Origin: Candidatus Omnitrophota bacterium | GTDB taxonomy: Bacteria > Omnitrophota > Gorgyraeia > Duberdicusellales > Duberdicusellaceae | NCBI GenBank assembly: GCA_021163425.1 | Contig: JAGGWS010000057.1 | Span: 1 to 54,763, forward strand | Direction: 5' to 3' | Length of the DNA: 54,763 nucleotides | Shown here: piece by piece, positions 6,212 to 13,617 of the stretch | Layout: each line of letters starts with the position of its first letter | How positions within the stretch are numbered: position 1 is the first letter of the stretch | Program-made: the position numbers and the translations under genes | Notes under the pieces: generated by a model | Databases searched by the model: none | Told to the model about the DNA's origin: nothing | What the model saw: only the letters and a program-made list of their open reading frames with translations

Positions 6212-7329
6212 AAGCTCCTAAAGGATTTACTTTTTCCGGAATACATTCGGGGATAAAAAGAAAGAAATTGGATTTAGGCTTAGTAGTGAGTGAGGATTTT
6301 TCAGATTGCGTCTGTTTTTTTACTAACAATAAAGTAAAGGCTAGCCCAATAATCCTCAATCTTAATAATTTGAAGATTAGTAATTCTCAGGTAAAAGCAA
6401 TAATAGTAAATAGTGGGAATGCCAATTCTTTTACTGGGAAGCAGGGATTAAAAGATGCTCAGCTAATAAATAAAGAACTTTCTAAACTTCTTAATATTAG
6501 ACCTGAGTTTATTCTTTCTGCTTCTACTGGAATAATTGGAAAGAGGCTCCCTGTAGGCAAAATATTGAAAAATTTAAATAGGTTGGTAGCTGAATTGAGC
6601 CCAGATAATTTTGAAAAATTTTCTCAAGCTATCCTTACCACTGATACCCAGAGAAAACTTTTTTTTAAGGAGGCAAAAGTTTCTGGAGAGAAAGTAAGAA
6701 TTTTAGGAATAGCTAAAGGGGCGGGCATGATTTATCCTCAGCTTAATAAGGCTACAATGTTAGGATTTATCTTTACTGATGTGAATATTAAGAGAAGCCT
6801 TCTTATTCAGGCTTGTAAGGAAGGTGTAGATTTATCTTTTAATTCTATAAGTGTAGATGGGTGTAGAAGCACTAATGATTCAGTATTTGTGCTAACTTCT
6901 AAAAAGTCTTATTCTTATATAGAAAGAAAAGACAAGAATTTTAGGGAATTTTCTCTTCAGTTAAAAGAAGTTATGCTCAGTTTAGCTAAAAGTATTGTTA
7001 AAGATGCTGAAGGTGCTACTAAGTTTATAGAGATAGAAATAAATTCTGCAAGAACTAAAGAGGAGGCAAGAAGAGCAGGGTTAGCTATTACTAATTCTAA
7101 TCTTTTTAAGACTGCTATTTATGGAGAGAATCCTAATTGGGGGAGAATTATTTCAGCTCTGGGCCAAGCACAAATTCCTCTCAAAGATAATATCTCTATA
7201 AAATACACTTCTTTAAAAGCAAAAGAGATAAGGTTAAAAATTGACCTTAAGAGAGGAAAATATTCCTGGAGGGTTTATACTTCAGATTTAACCCCTGATT
7301 ATATTAAGATAAACTCTAGTTATAGTTAA
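6208..7329 (+). CDS. argJ: Glutamate N-acetyltransferase / ornithine acetyltransferase
   Basis: ArgJ recycles the acetyl group from N-acetylornithine to glutamate, and bifunctional forms also use acetyl-CoA. The 373-residue precursor is expected to cleave itself before the nucleophilic threonine in KGAGMIYPQLNKATML (T183), giving alpha and beta chains. The C-terminal half has SVDGCRSTNDSV and YGENPNWGRI. Position between argC and argB supports the role. Whether it is mono- or bifunctional cannot be read from the sequence; no separate argA is in the window. Confidence 0.95.
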   Translation: MKAPKGFTFSGIHSGIKRKKLDLGLVVSEDFSDCVCFFTNNKVKASPIILNLNNLKISNSQVKAIIVNSGNANSFTGKQGLKDAQLINKELSKLLNIRPEFILSASTGIIGKRLPVGKILKNLNRLVAELSPDNFEKFSQAILTTDTQRKLFFKEAKVSGEKVRILGIAKGAGMIYPQLNKATMLGFIFTDVNIKRSLLIQACKEGVDLSFNSISVDGCRSTNDSVFVLTSKKSYSYIERKDKNFREFSLQLKEVMLSLAKSIVKDAEGATKFIEIEINSARTKEEARRAGLAITNSNLFKTAIYGENPNWGRIISALGQAQIPLKDNISIKYTSLKAKEIRLKIDLKRGKYSWRVYTSDLTPDYIKINSSYS

Positions 7330-7330
7330 T

Positions 7331-8182
7331 ATGGAAGAAGCAATCAGAAAGGCAGATGTTTTAATTGAAGCTCTGTCTTACATAAGGAAGTTTAGGGGGA
7401 AAACTTTTGTTATTAAATATGGAGGTTCTATTCTTCTTGAAAAAAGCGTGAGGGAGAAGGTAATTCAGGATTTGGTTTTTTTATATTTTATGGGGATAAA
7501 TGTGATATTAGTTCATGGAGGTGGTCCCAATATTACTGAGGCTCTAAAAAAAATGAATTTGAAATCAGAGTTTTATAAAGGCATAAGAATTACTGATCCA
7601 GATACTTTTTTAGTAGTAGAATCAGAACTTATGGAATTAAACGCTCTTTTAGTTAAAGAATTAAAAGGATTGGGAGCAAAAGTAGGAGGAGTTAGTGGTA
7701 AGGAGGATTTAATCTTTGTAAGGAAGAAGGAAGAGGACATAGATTTAGGTTTAGTGGGAGAGGCTACGGATATTAATCTGCCTAAATTTAAAGAGTTATT
7801 AGATAAGGATCACCTGGTGGTTTTAGCTCCCTTAGGAAAAGATTCTCAGGGAAAAGTCTATAATATAAATGCTGATGAGGTAGCTTCTTTTCTTTCTTAT
7901 AAGATTTCTGCTGAGAAGTTGGTTTTTCTTACTAATGTTAAAGGCATATTGCGAGATTCTGCTGACGAAGATTCTTTTATTTCCAGTATTAAGGAAGAAG
8001 AGGCAGGAAAACTTATTGAAAAAAAAGTTATATCTGAAGGGATGATTCCTAAAGTAACTGCTGGCCTTTTTGCAGTAGATAGAGGCGTAAAAAAAGTCCA
8101 TATAATAGATGCTAAAATTCCCCATGCTCTACTTTTAGAAATTTTTACTGATAAAGGAATTGGCACAGAGATTACCAGATAA
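7331..8182 (+). CDS. argB: Acetylglutamate kinase
   Basis: The kinase phosphorylates N-acetylglutamate, the second and usually feedback-controlled step of arginine synthesis. The 283-residue protein has the amino-acid-kinase signature FVIKYGGSIL (about residues 26-35), VHGGGPNI (about 61-68) and NINADEVA near residue 180. The N-terminal helix (about 20 residues before the kinase core) is of the kind found in arginine-sensitive, hexameric ArgB, so feedback inhibition is plausible but unproven. It begins 1 nt after argJ. Confidence 0.95.
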   Translation: MEEAIRKADVLIEALSYIRKFRGKTFVIKYGGSILLEKSVREKVIQDLVFLYFMGINVILVHGGGPNITEALKKMNLKSEFYKGIRITDPDTFLVVESELMELNALLVKELKGLGAKVGGVSGKEDLIFVRKKEEDIDLGLVGEATDINLPKFKELLDKDHLVVLAPLGKDSQGKVYNINADEVASFLSYKISAEKLVFLTNVKGILRDSADEDSFISSIKEEEAGKLIEKKVISEGMIPKVTAGLFAVDRGVKKVHIIDAKIPHALLLEIFTDKGIGTEITR

Positions 8183-8254
8183 TTCTCAATTTCCAAATTC
8201 CTATTTCCCAACAAAGTCAATTTGAGTTTTAAAAGTTTTAATCCTGATTTTGTT

Positions 8255-8989
8255 ATGCGAAAAGACAGATTCTATGTTAAAGATATAGAAAAAAAGATTA
8301 TAGATGACCCTTCCTTAATTCATAAAATAAGAAATGTTTTGAGGAAAAGGAAAGGTGAACCTATTTTTTTATTCGATGGCAAGGGGTGTGAATATAAAGC
8401 TTTAATTTCTAAATTCAGGTCTCAAAGAATAGAATTAGAAAGAATAGAGCTTGTTAAAAAGCTAACTCCTATCTTTAGGCTATCTTTGGGTTTTTCTCTT
8501 CTTAAGTCTAAACGAAGTGATTTTATCTTTCAGAAAGCTACAGAGTTAGGGGTTAGTGAGTTTATTCCTTTAGTTTATGAGAATGCCGTAGTTAGAAAGT
8601 TAGCCTCAGCAAAGCTTGAGCACTTTAAAAGAATAATTGTAGAATCTGCTTCTCAATCAGGAAGACTGTTTATTCCGGAAATTAGAGAGTTGAGTGAATT
8701 CCCTGAGTTAATAAAGAAGATAAAATTCTGGGATATAATTTTAGTGGCTTTGCCTTATTCGTCTTTTTCGGTTAGAGATTTATTTAAAGCTAACCTCTTA
8801 GATAAAGGAAAAAATATCCTTCTTTTAGTAGGTCCAGAAGGAGGTTTTTCTTCTCAGGAATTAGAAGAATTAAGAGCTATAGATAGTGTATATTTTGTTA
8901 ATCTGTCTATTTTTACTTTAAGGGCTGAGACAGCTTCTATATTTTTAGTGGGGTTAGTAAGTTCTCTTTTGAATAGAGATGAAGATTAA
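8255..8989 (+). CDS. rsmE: 16S rRNA (uridine1498-N3)-methyltransferase
   Basis: RsmE methylates U1498 of 16S rRNA and is a SPOUT-class enzyme with a C-terminal knot. The start MRKDRFYVKDIE resembles the usual RsmE N-terminus, so I chose the ATG at 8255. An in-frame TTG at 8222 would add 11 residues. Diagnostic parts are RNVLRKRKGEPIFLFDGKG, the knot motif LLVGPEGGFSSQE and LRAETASIF. Neither candidate start has a strong ribosome binding site. It overlaps mtaB by 11 nt. Confidence 0.88.
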   Translation: MRKDRFYVKDIEKKIIDDPSLIHKIRNVLRKRKGEPIFLFDGKGCEYKALISKFRSQRIELERIELVKKLTPIFRLSLGFSLLKSKRSDFIFQKATELGVSEFIPLVYENAVVRKLASAKLEHFKRIIVESASQSGRLFIPEIRELSEFPELIKKIKFWDIILVALPYSSFSVRDLFKANLLDKGKNILLLVGPEGGFSSQELEELRAIDSVYFVNLSIFTLRAETASIFLVGLVSSLLNRDED

Positions 8990-10232
8990 GTTTATTACTT
9001 TAGGTTGTAAAGTGAATCAATATGAGACTCAAAGTTTAAGAGAGATTTTTTTAGCTAAGGGTTTTGAAGAGACTTTTGCTAAAGCTGATTTCTATTTTAT
9101 CAATACCTGTAGTGTAACTCACTCTGCTGACAGGAAATCTATAAAGTATATAAGAAAGGCAAAGAGAGAGAATCCTCAGGCTAAAATATTAGTTACTGGT
9201 TGTTTAGCTGAAAAAGACAAAGAATTAATAGAAAAAGAAAAGGTTGACTATATAGTACCTCAAAGTCAGAAATACAAAATACCTTCAATTTTAAATTTAG
9301 AAAATAAACTAAATTTAGAGAATAATCTTTCTTTAAAAATAACTGATTTTTACTTAAATAGAGCCTTTGTGAAGATTCAGGATGGCTGTGATAATTTTTG
9401 TAGTTTTTGTAAGATAAGATTAATCCGGGGAAAATCTAAGAGTAGGCCTGCAGAGGAAGTAGTTAGGGAGGTCAAGTTCTTATTAGAAAAAGGTTTTAAA
9501 GAAATAGTTCTTTGTGGAATAAATTTAGGAAGTTATAATTATCAAGGAAAAGATTTAATCTCTCTTCTTAAACTTCTTGTAAAGATTAAAAGTTTAGGAA
9601 GATTACGGTTAAGTTCTATTGAGCCTCAATATGTTAGCAAAGAGTTGCTTAATTTAATTTCTTCTACTGAGAAAATTTGCCCTCATTTACATATTCCTTT
9701 TCAGTCAGGTTCAGATAAGATATTAAAATTAATGAATAAAAAAGTTAAGAGTAGTTTTTATAGAGAGTTAGTATCTAAAATAAAAAAGATTATTCCTGAT
9801 TGTGGGATAAGTGCTGATTTCATCATAGGTTTTCCTTATGAGGAGGAAGATGATTTTAAAAAGACTATAAGGCTGATAGAAGAGATAAATCCTGTGCGTT
9901 CTCATATCTTTCCTTATTCAGAGAGAAGACAAACTCCCAGTTTCAAATTTCCCAAAATTTCTTCGAGAATAGTAAGGGAGAGAAAAGAGATTGCTATTCA
10001 AGTTGGAGAGGAGGCTTCTTTCAGATTTAGAAAAAGTCAAGAGAAAAAGAGATTTAAAGTAGTTTTGGAGGAGAACCCAAAAAAAGGTTATAGCAGAGGT
10101 TATACTGAGAACTATATAAGAGTATTATTGAAAGGAGCCTTTCCCTCAAAAGGTATTTGTTCTAAGTCTTTGATTCCCATAGTAATAGATAAAGTTACTT
10201 CTAAGATAACTTATGCTCGACTTTTAAAATAG
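8979..10232 (+). CDS. mtaB: MtaB-type tRNA methylthiotransferase (ms2t6A37)
   Basis: This radical-SAM enzyme adds the methylthio group to t6A37 of tRNAs reading ANN codons. The 417-residue protein has an N-terminal UPF0004 cluster domain (TLGCKVNQYE, NTCSVT, TGCLAEK), giving three cysteines for the auxiliary iron-sulfur cluster. The radical-SAM CxxxCxxC lies at C137, C141 and C144 (in CDNFCSFC), and a TRAM-like tail spans about 350-417. GCKVNQYE favours MtaB over MiaB or RimO. It overlaps rsmE, so the two RNA-modification genes are probably co-expressed with argCJB. Confidence 0.9.
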   Translation: MKIKFITLGCKVNQYETQSLREIFLAKGFEETFAKADFYFINTCSVTHSADRKSIKYIRKAKRENPQAKILVTGCLAEKDKELIEKEKVDYIVPQSQKYKIPSILNLENKLNLENNLSLKITDFYLNRAFVKIQDGCDNFCSFCKIRLIRGKSKSRPAEEVVREVKFLLEKGFKEIVLCGINLGSYNYQGKDLISLLKLLVKIKSLGRLRLSSIEPQYVSKELLNLISSTEKICPHLHIPFQSGSDKILKLMNKKVKSSFYRELVSKIKKIIPDCGISADFIIGFPYEEEDDFKKTIRLIEEINPVRSHIFPYSERRQTPSFKFPKISSRIVRERKEIAIQVGEEASFRFRKSQEKKRFKVVLEENPKKGYSRGYTENYIRVLLKGAFPSKGICSKSLIPIVIDKVTSKITYARLLK

Positions 10233-10246
10233 GTAGTTAAGTTTAT

Positions 10247-10275
10247 TAATTTTCTTATAAAAAAATTAGAATTTT
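10247..10275 (+). terminator. Possible weak terminator after mtaB
   Basis: TAATTTT (10247-10253) pairs with AAAATTA (10262-10268), followed by GAATTTTC. The stem is pure A-T and the T-run is short, so termination would be weak. It ends just before the tRNA-Thr promoter. Confidence 0.35.
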
Positions 10276-10276
10276 C

Positions 10277-10304
10277 TTGACAATTTCTAAACTTTCAATA
10301 AAAT
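10277..10304 (+). promoter_or_regulatory. Promoter of tRNA-Thr and possibly the translation superoperon
   Basis: A perfect TTGACA (10277-10282) and TAAAAT (10299-10304) are 16 nt apart. A second, perfect TATAAT sits at 10317-10322 without a good -35 box; from it transcription would start at about 10329-10330, the first base of the tRNA. The first pair would give a pre-tRNA leader of about 20 nt. This is the only strong promoter I could see upstream of the secE-to-rplQ run. Confidence 0.65.
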
Positions 10305-10329
10305 TTTAAACTACTATATAATTATTTTT

Positions 10330-10402
10330 GCCTGGATAGCTCAGTCGGTAGAGCACGTCCTTGGTAAGGACGGGGTCGTGGGTTCGATTCCCGCTCCAGG
10401 CT
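10330..10402 (+). tRNA. tRNA-Thr (anticodon GGT)
   Basis: The cloverleaf is complete: acceptor GCCTGGA/TCCAGGC, D arm GCTC/GAGC, anticodon stem CGTCC/GGACG with loop TTGGTAA (anticodon GGT), T arm GTGGG/CCCGC with loop TTCGATT, and discriminator T. The 3' CCA is not encoded. It lies upstream of rpmG and tRNA-Trp, as in many bacterial secE-nusG regions. Confidence 0.97.
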
Positions 10403-10410
10403 GAGAGAGC

Positions 10411-10500
10411 AGGGATCCGGCAACCTAAGAATAAGTTAGGAAGAAAGAGAAAGCCCACTTAATAAAGAGTGGAAAGGGTAGGTTTTAGTCCTTTTTATTT
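10411..10500 (+). promoter_or_regulatory. Structured leader between tRNA-Thr and rpmG with alternative folds
   Basis: Local fold: CCTAA/TTAGG (10424-10428 with 10436-10440), CCACTT/GAGTGG (10455-10460 with 10467-10472) and AAAGGG/TCCTTT (10473-10478 with 10489-10494), the last followed by TTATTTTTT like an intrinsic terminator. Competing fold: AACCTA (10422-10427) with TAGGTT (10479-10484), closed by AGGGA (10411-10415) with TCCTT (10489-10493), which would break both the first hairpin and the terminator. This is attenuator-like, but no known riboswitch class fits. Confidence 0.45.
10473..10500 (+). terminator. Candidate intrinsic terminator/attenuator after tRNA-Thr
   Basis: A 6-bp stem, AAAGGG with TCCTTT (one G-T pair), and a 10-nt loop are followed by a T-rich tail. 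It lies between tRNA-Thr and rpmG and would separate the tRNA from the ribosomal genes or control read-through. Confidence 0.5.
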
Positions 10501-10530
10501 TTTAAAAGAAGAAAATTTCTCTAACTACTT

Positions 10531-10683
10531 ATGCGAGAATTAATTGGATTAGAGTGTTCAGAATGCAGAAGAAAAAACTACTACACCACTAAAAACAAAA
10601 GGAAGCATCCGGAAAAATTTCAGATAAATAAATTTTGTAGATTTTGTCGGAAATATACAAAACATAAGGAGACTAAACCTTAG
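10531..10683 (+). CDS. rpmG: 50S ribosomal protein L33
   Basis: Reading from the ATG at 10531 gives 50 residues starting MRELIGLECSECRRKNYYTT and ending with FCRFCRKYTKHKETKP. The two CxxC pairs (C9/C12 and C36/C39) mark the zinc-binding form of L33, a large-subunit protein near the E site. It sits between two tRNA genes and just before secE, the conserved bacterial position. No good ribosome binding site is seen before the start. Confidence 0.93.
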   Translation: MRELIGLECSECRRKNYYTTKNKRKHPEKFQINKFCRFCRKYTKHKETKP

Positions 10684-10688
10684 AAATT

Positions 10689-10762
10689 AGGCGAGTAGCT
10701 CAATTGGCTAGAGCACCGGTCTCCAAAACCGGGGGTTGCAGGTTCAACTCCTGCCTCGCCTG
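10689..10762 (+). tRNA. tRNA-Trp (anticodon CCA)
   Basis: Complete cloverleaf: acceptor AGGCGAG/CTCGCCT, D arm GCTC/GAGC, anticodon stem CCGGT/ACCGG with loop CTCCAAA (anticodon CCA), T arm GCAGG/CCTGC with loop TTCAACT, discriminator G, and no encoded CCA. It begins 5 nt after rpmG and ends 10 nt before secE, so it must be cut out of a longer transcript. Confidence 0.97.
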
Positions 10763-10772
10763 AAGGACTGGC

Positions 10773-10973
10773 GTGAAGATAGTTAATTTTTTTAAAAGGA
10801 TCCCTGGTTTTTTAAAAGAAGTTAAGGAAGAATTAAAGAAAGTTTCCTGGTCTTCTAAGCAAGAACTTTTGAATGCTACAGTAATAGTTTTAATAGGAAG
10901 TTTTTTCCTTACTTTATTTATATCTTTATCAGACTTACTTTTAGCAAGATTTCTTCAGTTTATAATAAAGTAA
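10773..10973 (+). CDS. secE: Preprotein translocase subunit SecE
   Basis: SecE is the small clamp subunit of the SecYEG channel in the inner membrane. The 66-residue protein has the amphipathic part FLKEVKEELKKVSWSSKQEL (about 13-32), with the family's KVxWP-like motif read here as KVSW, then one membrane helix (about 36-60). The start is GTG at 10773, with AAGGA just upstream in the 3' flank of tRNA-Trp. The stop is 1 nt from nusG. Confidence 0.92.
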   Translation: MKIVNFFKRIPGFLKEVKEELKKVSWSSKQELLNATVIVLIGSFFLTLFISLSDLLLARFLQFIIK

Positions 10974-10974
10974 G

Positions 10975-11499
10975 ATGAAAAAATGGTATATAATTCATAC
11001 TCTTTCAGGAGCAGAAGAAAAAGTAAAGGCGAATTTAGAGGCAAAGATTAAAGCTAAGAATTTGCAGGATTTAATAGATGAGATTATTATCCCTAAAGAG
11101 CAGGTTTCTGAGGTAAGGAGAGGTCAAAAAAGAATTTTAGAAAGGAAGTTTTTTCCTGGCTATATATTAATCCATATGGAGATGGATGAAGCTAGTTGGT
11201 TGTTCGTTAAGAAAACTCCGGGAGTTACCTCATTTATTGGAGCTAGAAAACCCGTAGCTGTTCCTGATGAAGAAGTAGAAAAAATTTTGAAGAAGTCTGA
11301 AGAAACTCAAGTTAAACCTTTACCTAAAGTTGCTTTTGAAAAAGGAGAAACGGTTAGAGTGGTAGAGGGTCCTTTCGTAAATTTTAATGGTTTGGTAGAG
11401 GAAGTAAATCTTCAAAAGGGAAAACTCAAAGTCGCTATTTCCATATTTGGCCGTTCTACCCCGGTAGAGTTAGAATTTTGGCAGGTAGAAAAAATATAA
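10975..11499 (+). CDS. nusG: Transcription termination/antitermination factor NusG
   Basis: NusG binds RNA polymerase and links it to Rho or to the ribosome. The 174-residue protein has the NGN domain (KWYIIHTLSGAEEKVKANLE at the start, then FPGYILIHMEM and TPGVTSFIG), and a C-terminal KOW domain with GETVRVVEGPFVNFNGLVEE. Its length is close to the usual 170-180, with no large insert. It follows secE immediately and precedes rplK. Confidence 0.96.
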   Translation: MKKWYIIHTLSGAEEKVKANLEAKIKAKNLQDLIDEIIIPKEQVSEVRRGQKRILERKFFPGYILIHMEMDEASWLFVKKTPGVTSFIGARKPVAVPDEEVEKILKKSEETQVKPLPKVAFEKGETVRVVEGPFVNFNGLVEEVNLQKGKLKVAISIFGRSTPVELEFWQVEKI

Positions 11500-11509
11500 G
11501 GATTGATTT

Positions 11510-11947
11510 ATGGCAGTAAAGAAGAAGAAAAAAATAAAGGCTCAGATTAAACTTCAGATACCTGCAGGTAGCGCTAACCCCGCACCACCGGTAGGTCCGG
11601 CTTTAGGTCAGCACGGAGTAAATATTATGCAATTTTGTAAAGCTTTCAATGATTTAACCAAGAATAGAGAAGGTTTAATACTTCCGGTAGTGATAAATGT
11701 TTATGAAGATAGAAGCTTTGATTTTGTTATTAAAAGTCCTCCGGCTTCTATCTTGCTTAAAAGAGCAGCTAATTTAGCTAAAGCTTCTTCAACTCCTGGT
11801 AAAGAATTTATTGGTGAAGTTTCCTGCAAACAAGTAGAGGAGATAGCTAAGCAAAAACTCCAGGATTTAAATACCAGGGATTTAGCTCAAGCTGTAAAAG
11901 TCATTGAGGGTACGGCTCGAAGTATGGGGATAAAGGTAAAAGATTAA
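11510..11947 (+). CDS. rplK: 50S ribosomal protein L11
   Basis: L11 forms part of the GTPase-associated centre with 23S rRNA helices 43-44. At 145 residues it has the N-terminal [20 protein letters not shown], with the proline-rich hinge, and the C-terminal RNA-binding part ([14 protein letters not shown], then [13 protein letters not shown]). A short lysine-rich start ([11 protein letters not shown]) precedes the core. It opens the L11-L1-L10-L12 block. Confidence 0.97.
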   Translation: MAVKKKKKIKAQIKLQIPAGSANPAPPVGPALGQHGVNIMQFCKAFNDLTKNREGLILPVVINVYEDRSFDFVIKSPPASILLKRAANLAKASSTPGKEFIGEVSCKQVEEIAKQKLQDLNTRDLAQAVKVIEGTARSMGIKVKD

Positions 11948-11965
11948 AGTTTAATAAGAATAAGA

Positions 11966-12661
11966 ATGAAGAGAAGTAAACGTTATAAAGCTGGAGAAAG
12001 GCTTGTAGATAGAAATAAGGATTATTTGTGGGAAGAAGCTATAGATATTTTGAAGAGTATGCCTTCTACTAAATTTGACCAAACATTAGAGGTTAGCATA
12101 AAGTTAGGTGTAGACCCCAGAAAAAGTGAGCAAATGGTGAGAGGCTCAGTAAAACTTCCTGCAGGGTTAGGAAAGAAGAAAAAGATTCTGGTATTTTGTG
12201 AACCTGAGAAAGAAGAAGAAGCTAAACAGGCAGGAGCAGATTTTGTTGGTTCTAAAGAATTAATGGAGAAGATTTCTAAAGGCTGGCTTGATTTTGATTA
12301 TTGTATAGCTACTCCTTCTATGATGAGAGAAGTCTCTAAATTAGGGAGAATTTTAGGCCCCCGAGGGCTTATGCCTTCTCCTAAGTCGGGTACAGTAACT
12401 GATAACTTAACTTGGGCTATAAACGAGGCTAAACAGGGAAAGTTAGATTATAAGATGGATAAATTCGGCTCTTTAAATGTAGGAATAGGAAAAATATCTT
12501 TTCCTAAAGAAAAACTTTTAGAAAACTTAAGAGCTTTTTTCAGTTCTCTTATTCAGGCTAAACCTTCAAGCTGTAAAGGTAAGTTTATAAAATCAGTTAG
12601 TCTTTCTCTGAGTATGTCTAAAGGTGTAAGAGTGGGTTTGCCTAAGGAGTTTGACTTATGA
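11966..12661 (+). CDS. rplA: 50S ribosomal protein L1
   Basis: L1 forms the mobile L1 stalk that guides deacylated tRNA out and, in many bacteria, represses its own mRNA. The 231-residue protein carries the signature IATPSMMREVSKLGRILGPR, then GLMPSPKSGTV. It overlaps rplJ by 4 nt. No obvious copy of the rRNA-like L1 target was recognised in the 18-nt gap from rplK. Confidence 0.97.
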   Translation: MKRSKRYKAGERLVDRNKDYLWEEAIDILKSMPSTKFDQTLEVSIKLGVDPRKSEQMVRGSVKLPAGLGKKKKILVFCEPEKEEEAKQAGADFVGSKELMEKISKGWLDFDYCIATPSMMREVSKLGRILGPRGLMPSPKSGTVTDNLTWAINEAKQGKLDYKMDKFGSLNVGIGKISFPKEKLLENLRAFFSSLIQAKPSSCKGKFIKSVSLSLSMSKGVRVGLPKEFDL

Positions 12662-13191
12662 TTAAAGTAGGCAGATTTTATAGAGAAAAAATAATAGAAC
12701 TTCTAAAGAGGGAAGCTGAAAGTTCTGAGGCTTTTCTTTTTGTAAATTTTAAAGGTATAAATTCTAATCAATTAAATATTCTCAGAAGAGATTTAAGGGA
12801 AAAAGAAGGAAGGTTGGTGATAACAAAGAATAGTCTTTTCCAGAGGGCTTTTTCTGGTTGGAGAGAAGAGCTGGACAAAATTTTTACTTCGGAAACTGGT
12901 GTGGTTTATGTTTATTCCGATGAAGTTGGTGTTATCAAAACTTTATTTAGATTTCGCAAAGAGAACGAAAACTTAGAAATAAAAGCAGGTTTTTTGAAAG
13001 ACAAATTTATAGAAAAGAAAGATTTAGAAGAACTTTCTAAGTTACCTTCTCGCGAAGTTATTTTAGGGTTAACTCTTAATTGTATAGCTTCTCCTTTAAT
13101 AGGATTAGTTAATTCTTTACAAGGTATTATTTTAAAACTTGTTTGGGTGGTAGAAGAGATAAGGAAAAAGAAAGAGTCTGTGCAGAATTAG
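12658..13191 (+). CDS. rplJ: 50S ribosomal protein L10
   Basis: L10 is the base of the stalk and carries L12 dimers on its C-terminal helix. The 177-residue protein starts [20 protein letters not shown] and has [20 protein letters not shown] in the RNA-binding part. The ATG overlaps the rplA stop, so there is no room for the separate L10 leader RNA found upstream of rplJ in many bacteria. Control must lie elsewhere. Confidence 0.93.
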   Translation: MIKVGRFYREKIIELLKREAESSEAFLFVNFKGINSNQLNILRRDLREKEGRLVITKNSLFQRAFSGWREELDKIFTSETGVVYVYSDEVGVIKTLFRFRKENENLEIKAGFLKDKFIEKKDLEELSKLPSREVILGLTLNCIASPLIGLVNSLQGIILKLVWVVEEIRKKKESVQN

Positions 13192-13234
13192 ATATTGGTC
13201 ACTTTTGAATTTATTTAAAAAAGAGGAGGTTTTT

Positions 13235-13615
13235 ATGGCTAATATTGAGGAAATTATTAAAAGTATTGAGGAGATGAGTGTGCTTGAACTTTCTCAACTG
13301 GTTAAGTCTTTAGAAGAAAAATTTGGAGTTAAAGCTCAAGCACCGGTTGTGGCTGGAGTTATGCCTCAAGCCCAGACCCAACCTCAGGCTGAAGAAGAAG
13401 AGAAGACTTCTTTTACAGTAGTGCTTAAAGAGATAGGTGCAAATAAGATACAGGTGATTAAGGAGATAAGAGCTATTACTGAATTAGGACTTAAAGAAGC
13501 CAAGGAATTGGTGGAATCTGCGCCTAAACCAGTAAAAGAGAATGTTTCTAAAGAAGAAGCCGAAGAAATTAAGAAGAAGTTAGAAGCCCAAGGAGCAAAG
13601 GTAGAAATTCAATAA
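13235..13615 (+). CDS. rplL: 50S ribosomal protein L7/L12
   Basis: L7/L12 recruits translation factors. I chose the ATG at 13235, preceded by GAGGAGG, rather than an upstream in-frame TTG at 13205 that lacks a binding site and would add 10 foreign residues. The 126-residue protein has the N-terminal dimerisation part ([20 protein letters not shown]), an acidic and glutamine/proline-rich hinge, and the C-terminal domain with [20 protein letters not shown]. Confidence 0.95.
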   Translation: MANIEEIIKSIEEMSVLELSQLVKSLEEKFGVKAQAPVVAGVMPQAQTQPQAEEEEKTSFTVVLKEIGANKIQVIKEIRAITELGLKEAKELVESAPKPVKENVSKEEAEEIKKKLEAQGAKVEIQ

Positions 13616-13617
13616 TT

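Noticed and set aside
10403-10500. Known riboswitch (SAM, c-di-GMP, T-box) before rpmG
   Set aside because: Only fragments such as GGCAACC recall these classes. The conserved cores (for example the T-box TGGNACCGCG or the c-di-GMP-I GCAAA context) are absent.
13205-13234. Upstream TTG start for rplL
   Set aside because: No ribosome binding site and no family match in the added residues; GAGGAGG before the ATG at 13235 decides the start.
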